Program-made: the position numbers and the translations under genes
The notes under the pieces: generated by a model
What the model saw: only the letters and a program-made list of their open reading frames with translations
Databases searched by the model: none
Told to the model about the DNA's origin: nothing
DNA from: Alphaproteobacteria bacterium
GTDB taxonomy: Bacteria; Pseudomonadota; Alphaproteobacteria; JAEULC01
DNA: 22,675 nucleotides
NCBI GenBank assembly: GCA_020851015.1
Contig: JADZDN010000225.1
Span: 1-22,675 of the forward strand
Direction: 5' to 3'
Shown here: in pieces, positions 16,160-22,675 of the stretch
Layout of the letters: each line of letters opens with the position of its first letter
Numbering within the stretch: position 1 is the stretch's first letter

Positions 16160-18175
16160 ATGCTCGAGAAGACCGCCATCCAGGTACTGGCCAACCACTG
16201 CCGGTCGGCCGCCGAAAGCATGGCCTACACGCTCTACAGGACTGCGCACTCGACCTTCGTCAAGGAGACGCAGGACTTTACCGTGATGGTCATGGACAGA
16301 TCTGGGCAGGTCGTCGCAGTGCCGATGGATCTAGGCGCCACCTGGTATCCGGGGATCAGCTATGGCCGGGCGATCGAGCTCGTCGACGACTACCGACCGG
16401 GGGACGTTGCCTTCACCAATGATCCCTATAGCGGGTTCCTGGCGACCCACGCTCCCGACACCCATCTGTGGAAACCGGTCTACCACGACGGAGAACTGAT
16501 CTGCTTCGTCGGCGGGCACGTCCACAACACGGACATGGGTGGCGCCGTCCCCGCCAGCCTCTCCCGGTCGCTCACCGAGATCCACCAGGAAGGCATCCGC
16601 TTCCCGCCGATGACGCTGCTGCGCGACGGTGTTTTCGACGACAAGATCCTGCGCATCATGTGCATGAACGTTCGCAAGCCGCACCTCAACCTCGGTGACC
16701 TCAAGGCGCTGATCGGGGCGCTGAACACCGGCGAACGCAAAATATCCCAGATCATCCAGAAGTTCGGCGCGGACCGGTTCACCGCCGGGCTCGGCTCCCT
16801 GCTCGACTACGCCGAGCACCAGGCGCGTGATGTGCTGCGGTCGATCCCGGACGGCGAGTACTTTTTCTCAGATTATGCCGACGAGGACGGTACCAACGGC
16901 AATCCATGCCGCCTGGCCCTTACCCTGAAGATCGCCGGCGACAGCGCCGTTCTTGATTTCACCGGGTCCGACCCGCAGCTCGCCTCCTCGCTGAACGTGC
17001 CGACCGGATCCGATCCGCGCCATACCCTGTTGCTCGTCGGCGTCTACTACGTGCTCTACACGTTCAATCCCGGCCTCCTGCTGAATGCCGGGCTTACACG
17101 GCCATTCACCTGCATCGCGCCAAATGGCACCGTGCTCAATCCCGAGTTCCCTGCCGCGGTCGGCATGCGCAGCCTTACCTGCGCGCGGCTGCGGAGCCTG
17201 ATCTTCGGCGCCTTCAGCCTGGCCGCCCCGGAGCGCATGCCGGCGGCGCCAGCCGGATCGAGCTCGATCGTGAACGTGATGACCACCGACGAGCGGACGC
17301 ATCAGAGCGTGATCGCGGCGATCAACCCGGTCGTGGGCGGTGGCGGCGGCATGCCGCATCGGGACGGGCCGAACGGCTCCGGGGCCGACAGCGCCTATCT
17401 CAAGAACACGCCGATCGAAGTGACGGAAACCGAGGTGCCGATCCAGTTTGTGCGCTATGGCTTGTTGCAGGATTCCGGCGGCGCAGGGCGATGGCGCGGC
17501 GGGCTTGCCACTGTGATGGAGTTCAAGGTCTTCTCCGCCAACTCGCGCATCACCGTCCGAAACCGGGACCGCTCCCGGTTCCGTCCCTGGGGAACCCTCG
17601 GCGGCCTTGCGGCCGAACCCTCCAACTTCATCATCAACCCGGGACGGGACGCGGAACGCGTTCTCGGCAACACCGACTTCGCCATCGCCGAGCCCGGCGA
17701 CATCATCCATATCCATTCGCCGGGCGGCGGCGGCCGCGGCTGCCCGCTCGAGCGCGAGCCCGAACGGGTCCTGCTCGATGTCGAGCGTGGCTATCTGAGC
17801 CGCGCCAACGCCAAGGCGCTCTACGGGGTGGTCATCGAGGCCCAGGCCATCGACGCACCGCAGACAGCCGCCAAGCGAACGGCGATGCGCGCGGAACGTC
17901 ACCGAAATCATTTCCACTTCGGCAAAGAACGCGAGGACTTCGAGACGGTCTGGGACCACGCCGCCTATGCCAGCCTGACCGCCATCCTCTCCGCCCTTCC
18001 CGTTCACTGGCGCTTCTTCGTCAAGACCAAGGTGTTCGAGGTCATGCGGCAGGCCGGAAGCAAGCTCGACATCGCCGAAGCCTTTGCCGTGGTATGCCAG
18101 CACTATCCGCAAGTCCCAAAGGCCGCACCGGTCGCCACCGAACGAGCGCTGTCGCGGGTCGCCGCCGCGCACTGA
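16160..18175 (+). CDS. hyuB: Hydantoinase/oxoprolinase subunit B, with C-terminal extension
   Basis: A 671-residue HyuB, the catalytic partner of HyuA. Family blocks: ESMAYTLYRTAHSTFVKETQ, DPYSGFLATHAPDTHLWKP, GGHVHNTDMGGAVPASLS (about 118-135), HQEGIRFPPMTLL, TGSDPRHTLLLVGVYY, GGGGGMPHRDGPNGSGADS (about 393), DSGGAGRWRGGL and HSPGGGGRGCPLERE (about 520). The usual HyuB core ends near residue 570. Here about 90 further residues follow (from HFGKEREDFETVWDHAAYAS to the end), mostly helical-looking, of unknown role and perhaps for subunit contact. GGAG lies 7 bases before the ATG at 16160; upstream codons to 15596 are an artefact inside hyuA. It is the last gene before a 77-bp gap and a candidate new promoter. 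Confidence 0.9.
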   Translation: MLEKTAIQVLANHCRSAAESMAYTLYRTAHSTFVKETQDFTVMVMDRSGQVVAVPMDLGATWYPGISYGRAIELVDDYRPGDVAFTNDPYSGFLATHAPDTHLWKPVYHDGELICFVGGHVHNTDMGGAVPASLSRSLTEIHQEGIRFPPMTLLRDGVFDDKILRIMCMNVRKPHLNLGDLKALIGALNTGERKISQIIQKFGADRFTAGLGSLLDYAEHQARDVLRSIPDGEYFFSDYADEDGTNGNPCRLALTLKIAGDSAVLDFTGSDPQLASSLNVPTGSDPRHTLLLVGVYYVLYTFNPGLLLNAGLTRPFTCIAPNGTVLNPEFPAAVGMRSLTCARLRSLIFGAFSLAAPERMPAAPAGSSSIVNVMTTDERTHQSVIAAINPVVGGGGGMPHRDGPNGSGADSAYLKNTPIEVTETEVPIQFVRYGLLQDSGGAGRWRGGLATVMEFKVFSANSRITVRNRDRSRFRPWGTLGGLAAEPSNFIINPGRDAERVLGNTDFAIAEPGDIIHIHSPGGGGRGCPLEREPERVLLDVERGYLSRANAKALYGVVIEAQAIDAPQTAAKRTAMRAERHRNHFHFGKEREDFETVWDHAAYASLTAILSALPVHWRFFVKTKVFEVMRQAGSKLDIAEAFAVVCQHYPQVPKAAPVATERALSRVAAAH

Positions 18176-18252
18176 CGCCTGCCGCGATGGCATTGTTGTT
18201 GCTATAGTTGACTTGCCGGTCGGAACACATCCAAAGGGGGAGTGATAGCGAC
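18176..18252 (+). promoter_or_regulatory. Candidate promoter and leader of the amino-acid transporter genes
   Basis: The gap after hyuB contains TATAGT at 18203-18208, close to a sigma70 -10 box, in a locally AT-rich stretch, but the matching -35 region is poor. A strong AAAGGGGGAG at 18233-18242 ends 10 bases before the ATG at 18253. The gap is larger than elsewhere in the block, so separate initiation here is plausible but unproven. Confidence 0.35.
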
Positions 18253-19101
18253 ATGCGATACAGTCAGAATTCTGGCGCCGTAGCGCTCATCGGTCTGATG
18301 GTTGGGCTCCTGTACAGCGTGGCTGCCATCGCTCAGGACCTCCCGCCGGTGCCCGATGCGATCAAGAAGCAAGGCGTCGTACGCGTCGGCATCAAGTGCG
18401 ACTACCCGCCGGATGGCTATCTCGACAATGCCGGCAAGCCGCAGGGCATCGAGGTCTCACTCGCCAAGCAGCTCGCGGTCTACGCCTTCGGCAGCGCCGA
18501 GAAGGCCGAGCTGACCTGCGTCACGGCCGCCAACCGGATCCCGGCTCTGCAGGGCGGCAAGATCGATGCGATCATCGCCACGCTGGGCATCAGCGAGGAA
18601 CGGCTCAAGGTCATCGACTTCTCCGACAAATACGCCTGGGGCGCCAGCGAAGTGGTCGTGGCGGAGAATAGCCCGATCAAGAAGCTGAGGGACCTCGGCG
18701 GCAAGACGGTGGTCGTGCTGAAGGGCGCCTGGCAGATCGGCTGGTTCGAGAAGAACCTGCCGGACGCCAACCTCCTCAAGCTCGACTCCGTGTCGGATGC
18801 GCTGCAGGCCCTGATGCAGGGCCGCGCGGACGGCTACGCGCACGACCTAGCCGTGCTGCAGGAGCTGGCGAAGAAGAACAAGAAGGTGAAGCTCGTCGGC
18901 GATCTCTACCAGGTCGGCTACCGCGGCATTGGCCTGCGCAAGGACGAGCCGCAATGGGTTGCCTTCGTCAACGCCTCCATCGCCAAAGCCAACAAGGACG
19001 GACTCGTGGCGAAGTGGGTGAAGGAATATGTCGAGGCTGACACGCAGGACATCGTCCTGAACATGTGGAGCCTGGACAAGGTGCCGACGACGACGAACTG
19101 A
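18253..19101 (+). CDS. Polar amino-acid ABC solute-binding protein (SBP_bac_3)
   Basis: A 282-residue periplasmic binding protein of the polar-amino-acid class. A Sec-type signal (hydrophobic ALIGLMVGLLYSVAAIA) is probably cleaved before QDLPPVP. The mature domain shows GVVRVGIKCDYPPDGYLD, GKPQGIEVSLAKQLAVYAFG, LQGGKIDAIIATLGISEERL, KVIDFSDKYAWGASEVVVAE and DLGGKTVVVLKGAWQ. The ATG at 18253 has a good GGGGGAG site; an in-frame ATG at 18208 adds 15 hydrophilic residues and has no such site. The ligand is an amino acid or related small zwitterion; specificity cannot be read. It is followed by a stem-loop and two permeases. Confidence 0.9.
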   Translation: MRYSQNSGAVALIGLMVGLLYSVAAIAQDLPPVPDAIKKQGVVRVGIKCDYPPDGYLDNAGKPQGIEVSLAKQLAVYAFGSAEKAELTCVTAANRIPALQGGKIDAIIATLGISEERLKVIDFSDKYAWGASEVVVAENSPIKKLRDLGGKTVVVLKGAWQIGWFEKNLPDANLLKLDSVSDALQALMQGRADGYAHDLAVLQELAKKNKKVKLVGDLYQVGYRGIGLRKDEPQWVAFVNASIAKANKDGLVAKWVKEYVEADTQDIVLNMWSLDKVPTTTN

Positions 19102-19124
19102 CGTCCCTTCCTCCTCCGTGAACT

Positions 19125-19158
19125 GGGCCGGCCGCCGGGTGGTCGGCCCGTTATTTCT
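19125..19158 (+). terminator. Stem-loop after the binding-protein gene (partial terminator)
   Basis: GGGCCGGCC at 19125-19133 pairs with GGTCGGCCC at 19141-19149 (9 pairs, one G-U) across a 7-base loop, followed by GTTATTTCT. This is an imperfect intrinsic terminator. In ABC operons such hairpins after the binding-protein gene commonly lower downstream permease expression or protect the upstream mRNA. That role is inferred. Confidence 0.6.
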
Positions 19159-19164
19159 GATCGC

Positions 19165-19836
19165 ATGAGCTACCGTTTCGACCTCGCCTATATCCAGGCC
19201 AGTCTGCCGGACCTAATACAGGGCCTCGGCATGACGATTCGTGTAAGCCTGCTCAGCATAGGACTGTCGGTAGCGGTCGGCATCGTCGGCGCGATCGTAC
19301 GGAGCCTGCACGTGCCCGTGCTGTCGCAGCTCGCCGCCTTCTACGTCCAGTTCATCCGCAACACGCCCCTGCTGGTGCAGATCTTCTTCATCTTCTACGG
19401 CCTGCCCAGCATCGGCATCCGCCTGTCGCTGTTCTGGTCCGGTGTGCTGGCGCTGACTGTCTGGGGCGGTGCCTACAACATCGAGAACGTACGCGGCGGT
19501 TTTCTCGCCATACCCAAGTCGCTGCGCGAGGCGACCTTTTCCCTGGGCCTTCACCGCATGCACTATATGCTGCTGGTGGCGCTGCCGCTGGGGCTGCGGG
19601 TCTGCATTCCGGCCATGCTCAACATCGCGGTGTCGGTGTTGAAGAATTCGTCTTACCTCCAGGCGATCGGCCTGGCGGAACTGACCTTCGTGGCCATGGA
19701 CCGGGTCGCCTCAGAATTCCGCACCCTCGAGATGTTCGCGGCGATCGGTACCCTCTATCTGGGCTTGGTGCTGATCCTCTCCTGGCTGGTACGGATGCTC
19801 GAGCGCCACCTGCAGAAGCCATTCCGGGAGGCGTAG
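19165..19836 (+). CDS. Polar amino-acid ABC permease (HisM/GlnP type), first
   Basis: A 223-residue inner-membrane permease. Family blocks: an N-terminal membrane segment (GMTIRVSLLSIGLSVAVGIV), FYVQFIRNTPLLVQIFFIFY and the EAA region with ENVRGGFLAIPKSLREATFS, LGLHRMHYMLLVALPLGLR. It lacks the usual Glu-Val-Phe before RGG (here Glu-Asn-Val), a minor change. It forms the channel with the second permease, which starts 4 bp after its stop. A poor ribosome site precedes the ATG. Confidence 0.9.
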   Translation: MSYRFDLAYIQASLPDLIQGLGMTIRVSLLSIGLSVAVGIVGAIVRSLHVPVLSQLAAFYVQFIRNTPLLVQIFFIFYGLPSIGIRLSLFWSGVLALTVWGGAYNIENVRGGFLAIPKSLREATFSLGLHRMHYMLLVALPLGLRVCIPAMLNIAVSVLKNSSYLQAIGLAELTFVAMDRVASEFRTLEMFAAIGTLYLGLVLILSWLVRMLERHLQKPFREA

Positions 19837-19840
19837 GGCG

Positions 19841-20539
19841 GTGCAGCTACTTCTCGACAACGCCGGCTTCCTCTTTCGCGGCTTGGTCAGCACCTTCCAG
19901 CTGGCAGCGCTGACGCTCTTGCTAGCAACGGTGATCTCGATCCTGGTGGGCCTCATGGCGGTGGCGCGGCGCCGCGGCTGGCGGATACTCGCGCTCTGCT
20001 ATGTCGAGTTCTTTCGCGATATCCCGCTGATCGTGAACCTGCTCTTCGTGTATTTCGGGGCGCCGCTGCTCGGGGTTCCGTTGAGCCCCTTCACCGCAGC
20101 GCTCGTGGGGCTCACCCTCTGGGGAGGGGCCAATGGCGCGGAAATCGTGCGGGGCGGCATCAACGCCGTTGCGCGCCACCAGACGGCAAGCGCCACGGCG
20201 CTCGGCCTCAAGCCGTGGGAGATCATGTGGTTCATCGTCGGACCGCAGGCACTCCTGCCGATACTCCCGTCCTTTGCCGGGCTCTTCACCCTGCTTGTCC
20301 AGGCGACCTCGCTTGCCTCCCTGGTCGGCGTTACCGAGTTCCTGCGCGTCAACCAAATCGTGGTGGAACGAACCACAATGCAGCTCGGCGAAAGCCCGGC
20401 TTTCCTGGTCTATGGCTTCACCCTCATCGTCTACTTCCTGGTCTGCTCCGTTCTGACCTGGGGCACGCGCCGACTCGAGCGCCGCCTGGGTCAGGCCGGG
20501 CGCCGCAGTCCCACCAATCTCGCCCAGCAGAGCGTCTAG
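19841..20539 (+). CDS. Polar amino-acid ABC permease (HisQ/GlnP type), second
   Basis: A 232-residue partner permease beginning at a GTG with GGGAGG upstream (19826-19832). It shows FRGLVSTFQLAALTLLLATV, YVEFFRDIPLIVNLLFVYFG, the EAA loop EIVRGGINAVARHQTASATA with LGLKPWEIMWFIVGPQ, and a final membrane segment. The 4-base gap to the first permease implies translational coupling. The next gene downstream is a lyase, not the ATPase, which is unusual in this operon type. Confidence 0.9.
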   Translation: MQLLLDNAGFLFRGLVSTFQLAALTLLLATVISILVGLMAVARRRGWRILALCYVEFFRDIPLIVNLLFVYFGAPLLGVPLSPFTAALVGLTLWGGANGAEIVRGGINAVARHQTASATALGLKPWEIMWFIVGPQALLPILPSFAGLFTLLVQATSLASLVGVTEFLRVNQIVVERTTMQLGESPAFLVYGFTLIVYFLVCSVLTWGTRRLERRLGQAGRRSPTNLAQQSV

Positions 20540-20562
20540 ACGCCCGTTCCGGGAGATCGCCC

Positions 20563-22068
20563 ATGGCCACCAAGTCCAAAGTCAGCGCCCTTCTCACCGA
20601 GACGATCGATCCGGTGCTGCAGCAGAACATGTTCGGACCGCCGCTGCTGCGCGATTTCCCTGCGGCGCTGCCGCTGATGACCGCGATCAACAAGGCCCAT
20701 ATCCTGATGCTGGTACGCCAGAAGATCATCACGCGGGACGTCGGCCAGGCGCTGGCCAAGGGCGTGCTGCAGATCGAAGCCGAGGGACCGGCAGGCTTTA
20801 CCCTGGATCCGGCCCGCGAGGATACCTACTTCAATTACGAGGCAAGGCTCATCGAGCTGACCGGCGGCGATGTCGGCGGCCGGGCGCATATCGCGCGCAG
20901 CCGCAATGACCTCAAGGCGACCCAGGACCGGCTGCGCGCGCGCAGCCTGATCCTGCGCATCCTCGACGGCGCCCTGGCCTTGCGCCAGACCGTGCACCGT
21001 CAGGCCGCGAAATACCTGGACGTTGTGATGCCGGGCTATACGCACCTGCAGCCGGCCCAACCCATTACCTTCGGCTACTACCTACTAGGCATCGCGCATG
21101 CGCTCGAGCGCGACTATCGCCGCCTCGCCGAGGCCTATCCTCGGGTCAATCTCAACGCGCTCGGAACCGGCGCGTTGGCCGGCACGTCCTTTCCGATCGA
21201 CCGGAAGATGACCGCCGCCCTGCTCGGCTTCGACGGCACCGTTGGCCATGCCCAGGACACGGTCGCCTCGCGCGACTATCTGGTGGAGATGCTGGGTAGC
21301 GCCGCGCTGCTGGCGACGACCTGGGGGCGCATGGCCCAGGACTTCTACATCATGACCAGCTACGAGTTTGCGACCCTGTTCCTGCCAGACCGGGTGGCCG
21401 CCACCTCCAGCATCATGCCCCAGAAGAAGAACATCACCGTCCTGGAGACGCTCAAGGCACGCGTCGCCCATGTCATGGGCGCGCACACGACTGCGCTCGC
21501 CGGGATGAAGGGGACGACCTTCACCCTGACCGTCGATGCCACCCGCGAGGCTTTCCGCTGGTGCTGGGACGCGCTTGAGGAGACCGTCCAGGGCCTCGCG
21601 GTCTGCGAACTGGTCGTGGCCGCCGCCGAGCCTCGCCATGAGCGTATGGCCGAGTTGGTCCGCGCCAACTACTCGACCGCGACCGACCTGGCCGATGCTC
21701 TGGTGCGCGATGCCGGGCTTTCCTTCCGCGATGCGCATCACGTCGTCGGCGCGGTGGTCCGCGCCGCGATCGACCGCGGGCTGCCGGCGGACAGGATCGA
21801 CGCTGGGCTGGTCCGCGAACAGGCGAAGGCCCTGCTCGGGCGCTGGATCGACCTACCCGATGCGGTCGTGGCGGCAGCAGTGGATCCGATCGCCTGCGCC
21901 GAGGCTCGCCGGGCAACCGGCGGCCCTTCCGCGGCTGACATGAGCGAAATGACCGCCGACCTTGAGAAGGTCTTAGCGGCCGACCAAGCCGAACTAGCCC
22001 AACGCCGCAAGCGGGTCGATGCGGCAGCCGCCACGCTGGACGCGCAGTTCCACGCGCTCGCCGGCTAG
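20563..22068 (+). CDS. Argininosuccinate-lyase-family C-N lyase (probably not housekeeping ArgH)
   Basis: A 501-residue member of the fumarase/aspartase superfamily, ASL branch. These homotetramers cleave C-N (or C-O) bonds of N-substituted aspartates to release fumarate. Visible motifs: ARSRNDLKATQ (Arg114, Asn115), GYTHLQPAQPITFGYYLLG (Thr160, His161), NALGTGALAGTSFPIDRK, and the mobile loop SSIMPQKKN (catalytic Ser283, Lys289, Asn290). Deviations from canonical ArgH: no N-terminal WGGRF block, EDTYFNYE for EDIHMxxE, HIARSRNDL for HTGRSRNDQ, and ITVLE for PDxxE after KKN. The protein is also longer than the usual ~460. The catalytic machinery is kept while the substrate-contact motif changes, so another N-substituted aspartate or amino acid (EDDS-lyase-like chemistry is one option) is likelier than argininosuccinate. 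GGGAG is 7 bases before the ATG; the upstream frame to 20215 overlaps the permease gene. It sits inside an amino-acid ABC operon, which suggests the imported ligand is its substrate or leads to it. Confidence 0.85.
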   Translation: MATKSKVSALLTETIDPVLQQNMFGPPLLRDFPAALPLMTAINKAHILMLVRQKIITRDVGQALAKGVLQIEAEGPAGFTLDPAREDTYFNYEARLIELTGGDVGGRAHIARSRNDLKATQDRLRARSLILRILDGALALRQTVHRQAAKYLDVVMPGYTHLQPAQPITFGYYLLGIAHALERDYRRLAEAYPRVNLNALGTGALAGTSFPIDRKMTAALLGFDGTVGHAQDTVASRDYLVEMLGSAALLATTWGRMAQDFYIMTSYEFATLFLPDRVAATSSIMPQKKNITVLETLKARVAHVMGAHTTALAGMKGTTFTLTVDATREAFRWCWDALEETVQGLAVCELVVAAAEPRHERMAELVRANYSTATDLADALVRDAGLSFRDAHHVVGAVVRAAIDRGLPADRIDAGLVREQAKALLGRWIDLPDAVVAAAVDPIACAEARRATGGPSAADMSEMTADLEKVLAADQAELAQRRKRVDAAAATLDAQFHALAG

Positions 22069-22071
22069 GCG

Positions 22072-22675
22072 ATGGCCGCCGCCCTGCCGATTATCGCCGT
22101 GCGCGGTTTAAGCAAGACCTTTAAGGGCGTGCGCGTACTGGACGGCATCGACCTGGAAGTGCAGTCGCACGAGAAGGTGGTGGTCATTGGGCAGAGCGGC
22201 TCGGGCAAGAGCACATTGATACGGTGCCTGAACGGCTTGGTGGAGCCGGACGAGGGAAGCGTCGCAATTGAGGGCGCTACGATCGAGACCCATTCGCCGG
22301 AGGAATGGCGCAGGCTGCGTCTACGGGTCGGCATGGTGTTCCAGGACTATTCCTTGTTCCCGCACCTGACAGTACTGCGCAATATCACCCTGGTGCCGAT
22401 GCGCGCCGGGCTGTGCGACCGGGTGGAGGCCGAGCGCCGCGCTCGGGGCTTGCTCGAGCGCGTGCGGTTGCCGGATAAGGAGACCGCCTATCCCGCGGAA
22501 CTCTCCGGGGGCCAGCAGCAGCGCGTGGCGATCGCCCGGGCGCTGGCTATGCAGCCCAAGGTCATGCTGTTCGACGAGCCAACCTCGGCCTTGGATCCGG
22601 AGACGATCAAGGAGGTCCTCGACCTGATGCGTGACCTCGCGGCGGATGGCATGACCATGATCGTCGTGACGCATG
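22072..22675 (+). CDS. Polar amino-acid ABC ATPase (GlnQ/HisP type), 3' end off window
   Basis: About 201 residues are visible before the right edge; the family is about 240-250, so the last 40-50 residues are missing. The start ATG lies 3 bases after the lyase stop. Motifs: Walker [11 protein letters not shown]-loop [17 protein letters not shown], signature [16 protein letters not shown], Walker [15 protein letters not shown], and switch His in MIVVTH at the edge. It drives uptake with the two permeases and binding protein upstream. All catalytic residues seen are intact. Confidence 0.93.
   Translation, partial: MAAALPIIAVRGLSKTFKGVRVLDGIDLEVQSHEKVVVIGQSGSGKSTLIRCLNGLVEPDEGSVAIEGATIETHSPEEWRRLRLRVGMVFQDYSLFPHLTVLRNITLVPMRAGLCDRVEAERRARGLLERVRLPDKETAYPAELSGGQQQRVAIARALAMQPKVMLFDEPTSALDPETIKEVLDLMRDLAADGMTMIVVTH

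Noticed and set aside
14113..18175. Acetone carboxylase instead of hydantoinase/oxoprolinase
   Set aside because: No gamma-subunit gene follows and the subunit sizes and motifs fit HyuA/HyuB.
16868..18193. Long minus-strand open frame (441 residues) opposite hyuB
   Set aside because: It mirrors the codon pattern of a clear HyuB gene in GC-rich DNA and shows no domain.

Overview
The window is uniformly GC-rich with dense, tightly spaced operons. Its gene families (Tat-exported solute-binding protein, opine-regulator-like LysR, HyuA/HyuB, a dimethylglycine/N-methylproline demethylase-like flavoprotein) fit a soil- or plant-associated alphaproteobacterium. This placement is inference from gene content; no taxonomic marker is present.

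Layout: (a) 1-~810 is the 5' part of a degenerate IS5-type insertion sequence on the minus strand with two frameshifts, running off the left edge. (b) 929-1503 is a minus-strand Nudix hydrolase gene broken by one missing base. (c) 5136 down to 1622 is a leftward operon: a short AraC-type regulator, a GNAT acetyltransferase (ATGA overlap), an N-formylglutamate-amidohydrolase-family enzyme and a DadA-like FAD amine/amino-acid oxidoreductase. (d) 5473-6369 is a divergently transcribed LysR regulator. (e) 6622-11985 is a complete dipeptide/opine-type ABC importer: Tat-dependent binding protein, two permeases and one fused double ATPase. (f) 12005-18175 holds a TMADH/DgcA-like flavoprotein and the HyuA and HyuB subunits of an ATP-dependent hydantoinase/oxoprolinase. 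(g) 18253-22675 is a polar-amino-acid ABC importer (binding protein, two permeases, and an ATPase cut by the right edge), with an argininosuccinate-lyase-family enzyme inserted between the second permease and the ATPase.

Taken together this looks like a regulated catabolic island with two importers. Its enzymes would act on C-N bonds: demethylation or oxidation of a secondary or tertiary amine (flavoproteins), ATP-driven opening of a cyclic amide or imide (HyuAB), C-N beta-elimination releasing fumarate from an N-substituted aspartate-like compound (lyase), and N-acyl hydrolysis (FGase family). The true substrate cannot be read from the sequence. An N-methylated or N-substituted amino-acid, cyclic-imide or opine-like compound is the best inference. 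The left end (IS remnant plus broken Nudix gene) is a decaying flank.

No tRNA, rRNA, CRISPR array or phage gene was seen. Starts were moved from the longest possible reading frames where family alignment or a ribosome binding site decided it.
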